Shown here: positions 35,489 through 43,612 of the stretch, one piece after another
Numbering within the stretch: the stretch's first letter is position 1
Layout: every line of letters begins with the position of its first letter
Assembly: GCF_006519705.1 (NCBI RefSeq)
Contig: NZ_VFXM01000002.1
Coordinates: forward strand, 1 to 64,000
Direction: 5' to 3'
DNA: 64,000 nucleotides
Source: Ornithinicoccus kibberensis
GTDB lineage: Bacteria; Actinomycetota; Actinomycetes; Actinomycetales; Dermatophilaceae
Notes under the pieces: generated by a model
Databases searched by the model: none
What the model saw: only the letters and a program-made list of their open reading frames with translations
What the model was told of the DNA's origin: nothing
Program-made: the position numbers and the translations under genes

Positions 35489-37008
35489 AGGGTCGCGCCT
35501 GGTCGGTCCGGCAACGGCTGCTCGCCCTCGTCGTCGCCGTGATGACGGTCGGGCTGGTGGTGACCGGGCTGGTCAACTACGCGCTGGGCTACCGGTCGCT
35601 GGCCGAGCGGGTGGACGCCGAGCTGCTGCAGGAGCAGGCCGAGCTGATGCTGCTGGCCCAGTCGGGGCCGGAGCAGGACGGACGGCCCTACCAGGACGCC
35701 GACCAGCTCTTCCTGGCGTTCCTGCAGACCGCCGTCGCCGGGGAGGACGAGGCGCTGCTGGCGCTGGTGGACGGGCAGGTCGCGCTCTACTCCGGCGGCG
35801 AGCGGCCGTTCAGCGTCCGCCACCCCGACGTCCTGGCGGCCGTCGAGGAGCTCGCCGTCGCGGAGGGCAGGGCCGGGGTGACGTCGGTCCGCACGCAGGG
35901 GACGACGCTGCGGATGCTCGTGACGGACGTCCAGCTGCCGGAGGAGACGAGGGAGGCCACGTTCGTCGTCGTCATCGACCTGGGCCGGCAGAGCGCGCAG
36001 CTGACCAGGCAGGCGCTCACCTACGCCGGGCTGTCGCTGGCGGTGCTCACGGTCGCGGCGCTCCTGGCCCACCTGTCGCTGGGGCGGCTGCTCCGCCCGC
36101 TGCGCGACCTGCAGCAGGCGACCGCGCAGACGACGACCGAGGACCTCAGCCGACGGGTCGAGGTGGAGTCGGCCGACACCGAGGTGGCCGAGCTGGCGGT
36201 GCGCTACAACGAGATGCTCGACCGGATCGAGGCCGGGGTGCGCGAGCAGCGGCAGTTCCTCGACGACGCGGCGCACGAGCTGCGGACCCCGCTGACCGTG
36301 ATCCGGGGCAACGCCGAGCTGCTCGACCCTCGGGACGCCGAGGACGTGGAGGCCTCGCGACGGCTGGTGCTGGACGAGGTCGACCGGATGCAGCGGCTCG
36401 TCGACGACCTGCTCATGCTGGCCCGGTCGCAACGCCCGAACTTCCTGCGCCCGGCCGAGACCGACGTGACCGAGCTGGCCGTCGAGGCGATGGACCGGAT
36501 GGTCGCGCTCGGCCCGCGGGCCTGGCGTCTGGACGCTGACGCCGAGGGTCTGGTGGAGGTGGACCGGCAGCGGGTCCTGCAGGCGCTGGTCCAGCTGGCC
36601 GCGAACGCCGTGAAGTTCAGCGACGAGGGGTCGGTCGTCGAGCTGTCGACCGCCTGGGCCGACGCCGGCTCCGAGCAGGGGCGACGGGCCCGGGAGCTGG
36701 GCGCCCGGCCCGCGCCGAGATATCTCGTGCTCGGCGTGGGCGACCAGGGGATCGGGATCCCGACGGAGAGCCGTGAGCGGGTCTTCGACCGGTTCGCCCG
36801 GGCCGAGAACGCCGCCCGGACGGAGGGCTCTGGGCTGGGACTGCCGATCGTCCGGGTCATCGCCGAGTCGCATGGCGGGGTCGTCGAGGTGGAGTCCGAG
36901 GAGGGCGCCGGGTCGACGTTCCGGATCTTCCTGCCCGCGACCGCGGGTCGTGAGGCCCTCGGTGCCGCGGAGCAGCCCACCGATGTCCGGGAGGGTGTCG
37001 TCAGCTGA
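35485..37008 (+). CDS. Sensor histidine kinase (HAMP, HisKA, HATPase)
   Basis: 507 residues. Two membrane helices (about 11-31 and 178-198) enclose an extracellular sensor domain of about 145 residues with no recognised fold. HAMP follows (201-255), then HisKA with the phospho-accepting H264 (FLDDAAHELRTPLTVI). The ATPase N box is LAANAVKFSDEG, G1 is VGDQGIGIP, and G2 is EGSGLGLPIV. It phosphorylates a partner regulator; the closest candidate is the OmpR-type gene at 38889, displaced by two opposite-strand genes. The signal is unknown. Confidence 0.88.
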   Translation: MKGRAWSVRQRLLALVVAVMTVGLVVTGLVNYALGYRSLAERVDAELLQEQAELMLLAQSGPEQDGRPYQDADQLFLAFLQTAVAGEDEALLALVDGQVALYSGGERPFSVRHPDVLAAVEELAVAEGRAGVTSVRTQGTTLRMLVTDVQLPEETREATFVVVIDLGRQSAQLTRQALTYAGLSLAVLTVAALLAHLSLGRLLRPLRDLQQATAQTTTEDLSRRVEVESADTEVAELAVRYNEMLDRIEAGVREQRQFLDDAAHELRTPLTVIRGNAELLDPRDAEDVEASRRLVLDEVDRMQRLVDDLLMLARSQRPNFLRPAETDVTELAVEAMDRMVALGPRAWRLDADAEGLVEVDRQRVLQALVQLAANAVKFSDEGSVVELSTAWADAGSEQGRRARELGARPAPRYLVLGVGDQGIGIPTESRERVFDRFARAENAARTEGSGLGLPIVRVIAESHGGVVEVESEEGAGSTFRIFLPATAGREALGAAEQPTDVREGVVS

Positions 37009-37011
37009 GGG

Positions 37012-37091
37012 GGCCGGCTCAGCGCCGGGCGAAGGATGCCGCGGGGTGAGGCGGCCGGCTCAGCGCCGGGCGAAGGGTGTCGTGGGGTGCG
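37012..37091. repeat. Imperfect tandem duplication of a 39-base gene end
   Basis: 37012-37050 and 37053-37091 are similar. Their first 24 bases are identical, GGCCGGCTCAGCGCCGGGCG then AAGG. The second copy contains the stop and last codons (FARR-stop) of the - strand gene at 37060-37323, and the first copy repeats that ending outside the gene. It looks like a slippage duplication. Confidence 0.7.
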
Positions 37092-37323
37092 CGGTGGCGG
37101 GGTCGTGGTGCCCCGTCTCGCCCTCCGGCAGGTCCGGGAACGCCACCCCCATCGCCAGCAGACCCACGCCGCTGGTCACCAGGGCGTAGGTGCAGGCGGT
37201 GAGCAGCGGCTGCAGCAGGTCGGGGGCGGTGGTCCGGTCGACGAGGGCAGATCCGGCGGCCAGGAGGACGAGGCCGACCATCAGGCAGGCGACGCCAACG
37301 CGCACGAGGGTGTGTGAACGCAT
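37060..37323 (-). CDS. Small two-span membrane protein
   Basis: 87 residues from MRSHTLVRVGVACLMVGLVL. Two hydrophobic helices (8-27 and 42-65: LTACTYALVTSGVGLLAMGV) are separated by a short polar loop, and the C-terminus is His/Thr-rich. A TATGGT box ends six bases before the ATG and no ribosome site exists, so it is probably leaderless. It lies convergent to the sensor kinase. I do not recognise a family. Confidence 0.55.
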   Translation of the reverse strand: MRSHTLVRVGVACLMVGLVLLAAGSALVDRTTAPDLLQPLLTACTYALVTSGVGLLAMGVAFPDLPEGETGHHDPATAHPTTPFARR

Positions 37324-37559
37324 CGGAGGACCATAACGCCGCACCCAGGCTTTCCCAAGTCCGGTGTCCACAGGCGTGTTCCGGCTCGGCATCGTCGCTG
37401 GTCGGAGGGCTGTTCGAGGCGTGACTCGGCGTTCGGGAGGGGTGTCGTCCAGTATGCACGGGGGTGTCATCCGGTTTCACCACCGCCCGGGCACGTTTCC
37501 GCAGGTCGCCCGACCAGCGACCCGTGCAAAGCGGCCGAGACCTCGACGGCAGTCGGTCC
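37324..37559. other. Intergenic segment downstream of the AbiEi/DUF559 gene, with repeat copy A
   Basis: 236 bases without a convincing gene. It contains repeat copy A (37464-37510), described separately. The rest shows no promoter or hairpin that I can defend. Confidence 0.4.
37464..37510 (-). repeat. 47-base direct repeat flanking the AbiEi/DUF559 gene, copy A
   Basis: About 77% identical to 38724-38770 in the same orientation, on the other side of the gene. Read on the - strand, both encode nearly the same peptide: GDLRKRARAVVKPDDTP here and GDLQKRGRAVIKVDETP in copy B. Most differences are synonymous or conservative, as if a short coding segment were under selection. No start, stop or longer protein could be defined. 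Confidence 0.6.
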
Positions 37560-38606
37560 TCAGGACGCGAGCTTCTCCCACCGCACGGTCCTGGCGGCAT
37601 CCTTGATGTGGCGGTCGATGAGGTCCGGCCTCCGCAGATCCTGGCTGCCTACCCGGACCACCCCGTACCCCAGGCGCCGGATGCGGTCCTCGCGCAGCTT
37701 CTCGGCCACCACCGCGTCACCGTCCCCTGAGCCGTCGGGCCGGACGTACTTCACCCGTCCGTCGAACTCGACGACGACCCCGAGCTCGGGCAGGTAGAAG
37801 TCCACCCGCGCGAAGACCCGCCCGTCCTCGCAGATGGTGTGCTGAGCCACGACCGTGTAGCCGAGCTCGACGAGGATGAGCCGCAGCCAGGACTCGGGCG
37901 GCGACTCGGCCAACCCGTCCGACTTCGCCAGTGCCTCGCGGACGTGCGGGATCCCGGGGACGAAACGCATCCGGTCGAGCCACTCCCGCAGCTCGGGCAC
38001 GGTCGCGAGCCGACGCTGGCGGACGGCGTCGATGATGCTCACCGCGATGCTGGTCCGGGTGAGCTGCGCGCTCTGGATGGCGGCGACGGCCGGGTGGACC
38101 ACAAGGACGGTGCCGGTCGCGGCGGGCGAGGGCCGGGCGTCGGCGTCGTCCGGCCCGGGGTCGCCGGCAGGCAGGACGAGGCCGAAGGTGTTGGACGACC
38201 GGACGACCTCCGCCGGGACGACCGCGTCCTCACCGGGGCAGCAGTGCACCGTGAACTCCCGGTGGACCCGGGTCGTGCCCTTCCTGGTGCGGTGGCAGAC
38301 ATGCATCCGCTCCAGCTCGGAGGCAGGGACGGGCAGGCCCCACATCGCCGCGGCGCTGGTGTGGCTCGCCGCGACGTCCTCCGGACGGGTCCGCAGGAGA
38401 ACGGTGGTGCGCAGCACGTGGCGCGCCTCGTAGCTCACGGCCAGCATCGCCGACCTCGTGACGTATCCGCCGCGGACCACCCGGACCAGCTCCCCCGTGC
38501 GCACAGCCGCCTGGATCTTCTCGGTCCTGATCCCGACCGACCTGGCCTCGCGTGCCGTGATGATGTGGTCGTGCTCGTCCAGGTAGCTCTCCAGGTCCCC
38601 ATCCAT
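37560..38606 (-). CDS. AbiEi-type antitoxin domain fused to DUF559/Vsr-like nuclease domain
   Basis: 348 residues. The N-terminal 70 residues (EHDHIITAREARSVGIRTEK, then GELVRVVRGGYV) match the winged-helix AbiEi_4 domain of type IV antitoxins. The C-terminal 110 residues hold a PD-(D/E)XK-like fold of the DUF559/Vsr type: SWLRLILVELGYTVVAQHTI, ARVDFYLPELGVVVEFDGRV, KLREDRIRRLGYGVVRVGSQ. Such fusions are common and often multicopy in actinobacteria; no toxin gene is adjacent and the role is unproven. Nuclease residues (E in the first block, D-x-n-E in the second, K in KLREDR) appear intact. It lies between a kinase and its likely regulator and is bracketed by direct repeats, suggesting an acquired islet. 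Confidence 0.75.
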   Translation of the reverse strand: MDGDLESYLDEHDHIITAREARSVGIRTEKIQAAVRTGELVRVVRGGYVTRSAMLAVSYEARHVLRTTVLLRTRPEDVAASHTSAAAMWGLPVPASELERMHVCHRTRKGTTRVHREFTVHCCPGEDAVVPAEVVRSSNTFGLVLPAGDPGPDDADARPSPAATGTVLVVHPAVAAIQSAQLTRTSIAVSIIDAVRQRRLATVPELREWLDRMRFVPGIPHVREALAKSDGLAESPPESWLRLILVELGYTVVAQHTICEDGRVFARVDFYLPELGVVVEFDGRVKYVRPDGSGDGDAVVAEKLREDRIRRLGYGVVRVGSQDLRRPDLIDRHIKDAARTVRWEKLAS

Positions 38607-38723
38607 GCCGAAGCACGATGACGCATGCGGGCGTTGCGCCGCTGGCGTGCTGCGCCGGCCTGTGGACGACGATCCACGCCCGTGATCGTCCGATCCACCC
38701 AGGTGCAGTCGGCACGCCCCGGG

Positions 38724-38770
38724 GTCTCATCCACTTTGATCACCGCGCGACCGCGTTTCTGCAGGTCACC
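38724..38770 (-). repeat. 47-base direct repeat flanking the AbiEi/DUF559 gene, copy B
   Basis: Partner of 37464-37510. On the - strand it reads GDLQKRGRAVIKVDETP. Upstream on that strand it runs into degenerate copies of the 22-base repeat. Confidence 0.6.
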
Positions 38771-38795
38771 GATCACGACCTCTGGCCAAACCGGA

Positions 38796-38853
38796 CGACA
38801 CCTCTGAACAGGCCAGTCGACACCTCTGAACAGGCCGGTCGACACCTCGCCGG
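38796..38853. repeat. 22-base tandem repeat before the response regulator
   Basis: CGACACCTCTGAACAGGCCAGT (38796-38817) is followed directly by a copy with one change (38818-38839) and then a partial third (CGACACCTC from 38840). A degenerate unit precedes the first. The spacing is two helical turns, so a protein binding site is possible. Confidence 0.65.
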
Positions 38854-38888
38854 CCGCTGCCCGTTCCGCCCGCGACTACCCTGACGCC

Positions 38889-39554
38889 ATGCAGCACATC
38901 CTGATCGCGGAGGACGAGGAGGGCATCGCCCGCGTCATCGACCGCGGTCTGCGGGGGGCCGGCTACCGGACGACGGTCGTCGGCGACGGCCTGGCGACCC
39001 TCGAGGCCGTGGCCGAGGGCAACGTCGACCTCGTCGTCCTGGACGTCGGGCTGCCGCGGATGGACGGCTTCACCGTGCTGAGGATGCTGCGCACGATGGA
39101 GGACCCGGTGCCGATCATCATGTGCACCGCCCGCGACTCCCTCGAGGACACGGTCTCCGGCCTGGAGAGCGGCGCCGACGACTACCTCGCCAAGCCCTTC
39201 CGGGTCGAGGAGCTGCTCGCCCGCGTCAAGGTCCGCCTGCGCCAGTCCGCCGCCGCGCCCGCCGACACCCAGCAGGTCGTCGCCGGCGGCGTGGTCCTCG
39301 ACCTGGTCGCGCACACCGCCGCGGTCGACGGCCGCCCGGTCGAGCTCTCCGCCCGCGAGTTCGCCCTCGCCCGCGAGCTCATGGAGCACGCCGGGCAGGC
39401 CCTCAGCCGCGACCAGCTCCTCGACCGGGTGTGGGGCTACGAGGTCACCGGCAGCTCCAACGTCGTCGACGTCTACGTCCGCTACCTGCGCGCCAAGCTC
39501 GGCGCAGACCGCATCACCACCGTCCGGGGCATCGGCTACCGCTTCGAGTCCTGA
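38889..39554 (+). CDS. OmpR/PhoB-family response regulator
   Basis: 221 residues. The receiver domain has the acidic pocket (AEDEEG), the phospho-acceptor D52 (LVVLDVGLPRMDG), T/S switch (MCTARD) and K (YLAKPFRVEEL). The C-terminal winged helix is complete (LSAREFALARELMEHAGQAL, SSNVVDVYVRYLRAKLG, RGIGYRFES). TACCCT at 38877-38882 ends six bases before the ATG, so translation is probably leaderless. It likely takes phosphate from the kinase at 35485. Repeats spaced 11 bases, the spacing OmpR-type dimers use, start three bases after its stop, before the glycosyltransferase operon. Confidence 0.9.
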   Translation: MQHILIAEDEEGIARVIDRGLRGAGYRTTVVGDGLATLEAVAEGNVDLVVLDVGLPRMDGFTVLRMLRTMEDPVPIIMCTARDSLEDTVSGLESGADDYLAKPFRVEELLARVKVRLRQSAAAPADTQQVVAGGVVLDLVAHTAAVDGRPVELSAREFALARELMEHAGQALSRDQLLDRVWGYEVTGSSNVVDVYVRYLRAKLGADRITTVRGIGYRFES

Positions 39555-39556
39555 CC

Positions 39557-39594
39557 ATGAGAGCACTCTCACCGAGACGTCATCCTGCGCTCAT
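39557..39594. promoter_or_regulatory. Candidate response-regulator site before the GT/ABC operon
   Basis: A palindrome TGAGAG-CA-CTCTCA (39558-39571) continues into three hexamers spaced 11 bases: TCTCAC (39567), CGTCAT (39578), GCTCAT (39589). The same geometry occurs at 47597-47635. OmpR-family dimers bind tandem half-sites with this period. Confidence 0.55.
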
Positions 39595-39655
39595 CCCCCG
39601 GTAGTTGACTCGTCCCACGGCCGCCACCCCGGCGGTCGGGACGAGGAGGACGACC

Positions 39656-40915
39656 ATGAGCAGGTATGCCGTGCCGGAACCGGTCCGGGTGGTCTTCTAC
39701 TCCCACGACTCCCAGGGCCTGGGCCACTTCCGCCGCAACCGCGCCCTGGCGCACGCGCTCGCCGACGGGCTGCCCGGGCTCACCGGACGCCAGGTCACCG
39801 GCCTGCTCGTCAACGGCGTGGCCGGCACCTCCGGGGCGTCGGTCCCCGAGGGCTTCGACGTGGTCACCCTGCCCGGGGTCGGCAAGAACGGCACCTCCTA
39901 CGGCCCACGCAGCCTGGGCATCGGGATGGCCGCCGTCACGGGCCTGCGCAGCGAGATCGTCCGCGCCACCCTCACCGCCTTCGCGCCCGACCTGGTCGTC
40001 GTCGACCGGCACGCGCTGGGCGTCGACGGCGAGCTGGCCCCCGCCCTCGCCGAGCTGCGGGCCACCCGCCCCGGGGCCCGCACGGTCCTGGGCCTGCGCG
40101 AGGTCCTCGACGACCCCGCCGCCGTCGCGGCCGAGTGGGCCCGCACGCCCGCGTCCCTCGTGCGCGAGCTGTTCGACGAGATCTGGGTCTACGGCGACCC
40201 GCGCGTCCACGACCTGCGGACCACCGGCGAGCTGCCCGAGGCCCTCCACGACCTGGTCCGCTACCAGGGCTACCTCGCCCACGGCCGGGCCGAGGACCCC
40301 GACGACCTGCACCCGGCACGGCCCTACCTCATCACCACGGCCGGCGGCGGCAGCGACGGCACCGCGCTGTGCCGGGCCGCCGCGGCCGCCGAGGTGCCCG
40401 CCGGCCACCACCACGTCGTCGTCACCGGTCCCCAGATGACCGACGCCGACCACCGCGAGGTCGAACGGGCGGCCGGCCCCTCCACCCGGGTCGTCCGGTC
40501 GGTCCCCGACGCCGGCGGTCTCATCCGGCAGGCCGTCGCGACCGTCTCGATGGCCGGCTACAACACGGTCGCCGAGACCATGGCCACCGACGTCCCCGCC
40601 CTGCTCGTCCCCCGCGACTGGCCCCGGCGCGAGCAGCTGATCCGCGCCGAGGGCCTGACCGCCGTGGGCGCCGCCGACGTGCTGCGCCAGGGCGACCTGA
40701 CGCCGGAGCGGATCAGCGGCTGGTGGGCCTCCGTCCTCGGCCGCCGGGTCGACCGGAGCTCCCTCGACCTGGCCGGGCTGTCCACGGTCGTGCGCTCGAC
40801 GGCCCGGCTGACCTGCGAGGCGACCCCCGCCCAGGCGGAGGCCGCCCACCCCGCCCGCGTGACCGCATACCCCACCCCTGCCGCCCGACCCGAGGAGCTG
40901 CGCCATGCCGGCTGA
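39656..40915 (+). CDS. Glycosyltransferase, MurG/GT28-like
   Basis: 419 residues from the ATG at 39656, with GAGGAGG six bases upstream; a TTG at 39605 lacks support. The N-terminus VVFYSHDSQGLGHFRRNRAL has the glycine loop of GT-B enzymes that read along a membrane-bound acceptor (MurG style, H-D-S-x-G-x-G-H). The C-terminal domain has LITTAGGGSDGTALCRAAAA and TVSMAGYNTVAETMATDVPA, the nucleotide-sugar site of GT28-like proteins. It is the first gene of a run of five joined by overlaps or a 13-base gap and probably starts or extends a glycan. Specificity unknown. Confidence 0.8.
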   Translation: MSRYAVPEPVRVVFYSHDSQGLGHFRRNRALAHALADGLPGLTGRQVTGLLVNGVAGTSGASVPEGFDVVTLPGVGKNGTSYGPRSLGIGMAAVTGLRSEIVRATLTAFAPDLVVVDRHALGVDGELAPALAELRATRPGARTVLGLREVLDDPAAVAAEWARTPASLVRELFDEIWVYGDPRVHDLRTTGELPEALHDLVRYQGYLAHGRAEDPDDLHPARPYLITTAGGGSDGTALCRAAAAAEVPAGHHHVVVTGPQMTDADHREVERAAGPSTRVVRSVPDAGGLIRQAVATVSMAGYNTVAETMATDVPALLVPRDWPRREQLIRAEGLTAVGAADVLRQGDLTPERISGWWASVLGRRVDRSSLDLAGLSTVVRSTARLTCEATPAQAEAAHPARVTAYPTPAARPEELRHAG

Positions 40916-42287
40916 GACCGTCACCCCGACCCGCCGCACCGCCTACGTGCTCAAGGTCTACCCGCGGTTCTCCGAGACCTTCGTCGTCACCGAGATCCTG
41001 GCGCGGGAGGCGGCGGGGGAGGAGCTGGCGATCTACGCGCTGCGGCCGACCAGCGACGCCCGTTTCCACCCGCAGCTGGCCCAGGTGCGCGCGCCGGTCA
41101 CCCACCTGCCGCGGCCGCACAAGCTGGCCACCGAGTGGGACGTGCTGGCCCGCGCGCAGGCCGAGCTGCCTGGGTTCGGCGAGCGGTTCGGCGCGCTGAT
41201 GCCGCTGCTCGTCCGGCTCGACCCGTCCGTGGTCGCCCAGGGCGTGGACCTGGCGCTGCGGCTGCGCGCCGACGGCATCACCCACGTGCACGTGCACTTC
41301 GCGTCGATGGCCTCGTGGGCGACCGCGATCGCCTCCGCCCTGACCGGCATCCCCTACACCGTCACCACGCACGCCAAGGACCTCTTTCACGACAGCGTCG
41401 ACCGGGTCGTGCTGGGCGAGGTGCTCCACCGGGCCGAGCGGGTCGTGGCGATCAGCGACTTCAACCGCCGGTTCCTGCTGGACATCGACCCGGCGCTGGC
41501 CGACAAGGTCGTGCTCGTGCGCAACGGGCTGGAGCTGGGGCGGTTCCGCTACCGCGACCCGCAGGAGCCGCAGGGCCCGTTGCGGGTGCTGGCCGTCGGG
41601 CGTCTCGTGGAGAAGAAGGGCTTCGGCCACCTCGTCGAGGCGGCCCGGCTGCTGGCCGGCAAGGGGGAGGGGGCGACCGGGCCCGAGCGCTTGCCGCTCG
41701 ACGTGCGGATCGTCGGCGACGGCGAGCTGAAGGCCGACCTCACCGCCCAGGTCGAGGCCGCCGGGCTGGGCGAGACCGTCCAGCTCCTCGGGCCCCGCAG
41801 CCAGGCCGAGCTCGTCGAGGAGCTGGCCGCCGCCGACGTCCTCGTCGCGCCCTGCGTCGTCGGCGCGGACGGCAACGCCGACGGCCTGCCGACCGTGCTC
41901 CTCGAGGCGATGGCCAGCGGCGTCCCCTGCATCGCGAGCGACGTGACCGGCATCCCGGAGGCGGTCCACCCGGCCGGGGAGCAGGGTCCGGCCACCGGCA
42001 TCCTCCTGGGCGCCGACCCCTCCGACCTGGCCGAACGGCTCGCCGCCGCCCTCGCCGAGGTCGCCGACCCGTCGTGGCCGCGGGTGGAGGTCGCCCGGGC
42101 CGCCCGGGCGCTGGTGGAGAGGGAGTTCGACACCGCCCGCCAGAGCCGTCGGCTGGCCGCGCTCGAGGGTATGCCGCGGGCCGGGGAGGGTGCCGACGAC
42201 GCCGTCGAGGGCGTCTTCGCGGATGGTGGCGACGGTGCTGCCGCGGAGCCGACGGGTGCCGTCCCGACCCTGGCCGGTGCGCGATGA
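40905..42287 (+). CDS. Glycosyltransferase family 4
   Basis: 460 residues. The acceptor domain begins TAYVLKVYPRFSETFVVTEI, the usual opening of WcaL/ExoL-type GT4 enzymes; HVHVHFASMASWATAIA follows. The donor domain has VGRLVEKKGFGHLVEAARLL and GNADGLPTVLLEAMASGVPC (E-x7-E region). A C-terminal 30-residue Ala/Gly/Asp tail appears unstructured. It overlaps the previous gene by 11 bases and the next by 4 (ATGA). It should add a sugar to the lipid-linked product of the operon on the inner face of the membrane. Confidence 0.85.
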   Translation: MPAETVTPTRRTAYVLKVYPRFSETFVVTEILAREAAGEELAIYALRPTSDARFHPQLAQVRAPVTHLPRPHKLATEWDVLARAQAELPGFGERFGALMPLLVRLDPSVVAQGVDLALRLRADGITHVHVHFASMASWATAIASALTGIPYTVTTHAKDLFHDSVDRVVLGEVLHRAERVVAISDFNRRFLLDIDPALADKVVLVRNGLELGRFRYRDPQEPQGPLRVLAVGRLVEKKGFGHLVEAARLLAGKGEGATGPERLPLDVRIVGDGELKADLTAQVEAAGLGETVQLLGPRSQAELVEELAAADVLVAPCVVGADGNADGLPTVLLEAMASGVPCIASDVTGIPEAVHPAGEQGPATGILLGADPSDLAERLAAALAEVADPSWPRVEVARAARALVEREFDTARQSRRLAALEGMPRAGEGADDAVEGVFADGGDGAAAEPTGAVPTLAGAR

Positions 42288-43612
42288 GCCTCACCGTCGC
42301 CTACGTCTGCGCCGACCCGGGCATCCCGGTCTTCGGGACCAAGGGCGCCAGCGTGCACATCCAGGAGCTCGTCCGGGCCTGGCGGGCCCGCGGTGCCCGC
42401 GTCGAGGTCTTCGCCGTCCGCCGTGGCGACGACGTCCCCGCCGACCTGGCGGACCTCCCCGTGCACGTCGTGCCGGTCGCCAAGGTGCCGCGGGAGCGTT
42501 CGCGGACCGTGCAGGTCGCCGAGCGTGAGCGGGCCCAGCAGCGGGCGGCCGCGCAGCTGGCCCGGATGGTGACCGAGCTGGCGCCCGACGTGGTGCACGA
42601 GCGCTACTCGCTGTTCTCCACCGTCCTGGGGCAGGTGCAGGACGTGCTGGACGCGCGTGGTGCCGACGTCGCCACGATCCTGGAGGTCAACGCCCCGCTC
42701 ATCGACGAGCAGCGCACCCACCGCGTCCTCGTCGACGAGACCGCCGCCCGGGAGGCGCTGGCCGACCAGCTGGCCGCCGCCGACGTCGTCGCCTGCGTGT
42801 CCGAGCCGGTCGCCGACTGGGTGCGCGGCGAGCACGATCGGCAGGCACGGCAGTCGTGTCACATCGGTCGCCCGGACGACCGATGTGACACGACAGCGGC
42901 GCACATCGGTCAGGGCGTTGGCCCCGCGGTCGTCGTCACGCCCAACGGCGTCAACACCGACCGGATCCGCCCGACCACCCCCGACCTGTCCGACGACCCG
43001 GTCGTCGTCTTCGTCGGCACGCTCAAGCCGTGGCACGGCGTCGAGGACCTGCTCCGCGGAGCAGCCCTGGCCCGCCGTCCCTGGCGGCTGCGGATCGTCG
43101 GCGACGGGCCCCAGCGCTCGGCGGTCGAGGAGCTGGCCGCCACCTGCGGCCGGCCCGTCGAGCTGGTCGGGGCCGTCGCGCCCGACCAGGTCCCGGGCAC
43201 ACTCGAGGGGGCGCTCGTAGCCGTGGCGCCCTACCCGGAGTCGGGCGACCACTACTTCTCCCCGCTCAAGGTCTACGAGTACGCCGCGGCCGCCCTGCCC
43301 GTCGTCGCCTCGCGGATCGGCCAGATCCCGCAGGTCGTCGAGCACGGCCGCACCGGCCTGCTCGTCCCGCCGTCCGACCCCGCCGCCCTGGCCCGGGCGA
43401 TCGACGACCTCGTCGCCGACCCGGCCCGCGCGCAGGAGCTGGGCCGGGCCGGCCGCGCGCTGATGGTCGAGCACCACTCCTGGCACGCGGTGCTGGACGC
43501 CACCCTCGCCCCGCTGGGACGGCCCGGCGACCCCCACCCGGGCCTCGCCCGGACGGCGGACGCGCCCGCCGGCGCGACTCCATACCCCGGAGGTGCCCGT
43601 GGCGTCGCGTGA
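42284..43612 (+). CDS. Glycosyltransferase family 4 with an in-frame palindromic insertion
   Basis: 442 residues. GT-B fold: VPVFGTKGASVHIQELVRAW near the N-terminus and SGDHYFSPLKVYEYAAAALP in the donor domain. FSPLKVYEYAAA is the GT4 E motif variant. Between the two domains, where VADWVRGEH is normally followed within a few residues by VVVTPNGVN, there are about 30 extra residues (RQSCHIGRPDDRCDTTAAHI) with no counterpart I know. They are coded by a perfect 18-base inverted repeat. Reading frame is preserved and the loop is between domains, so the enzyme may still work. ATGA overlap upstream; the ABC gene begins with only a 13-base gap from the stop if the GTG at 43599 is used. Confidence 0.82.
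   Translation: MSLTVAYVCADPGIPVFGTKGASVHIQELVRAWRARGARVEVFAVRRGDDVPADLADLPVHVVPVAKVPRERSRTVQVAERERAQQRAAAQLARMVTELAPDVVHERYSLFSTVLGQVQDVLDARGADVATILEVNAPLIDEQRTHRVLVDETAAREALADQLAAADVVACVSEPVADWVRGEHDRQARQSCHIGRPDDRCDTTAAHIGQGVGPAVVVTPNGVNTDRIRPTTPDLSDDPVVVFVGTLKPWHGVEDLLRGAALARRPWRLRIVGDGPQRSAVEELAATCGRPVELVGAVAPDQVPGTLEGALVAVAPYPESGDHYFSPLKVYEYAAAALPVVASRIGQIPQVVEHGRTGLLVPPSDPAALARAIDDLVADPARAQELGRAGRALMVEHHSWHAVLDATLAPLGRPGDPHPGLARTADAPAGATPYPGGARGVA
42853..42894. repeat. Perfect 18-base inverted repeat inside a glycosyltransferase gene
   Basis: Arms GTCGTGTCACATCGGTCG (42853-42870) and its exact complement (42877-42894) are separated by six bases, CCCGGA. A third partial copy (CACATCGGTC) follows at 42902. 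Perfect stems of this length inside a coding region are unusual and point to an inserted REP-like or palindromic element. Confidence 0.85.

Larger units (their letters stand above)
38607..38876. other. Upstream region of the response regulator with repeats
   Basis: About 270 bases without a gene. It holds repeat copy B (38724-38770) and a 22-base tandem repeat (38796-38839). A possible hairpin (GACGAT with ATCGTC) lies near 38668-38690. Spacer of this length ahead of a leaderless gene leaves room for regulator sites. Confidence 0.45.
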
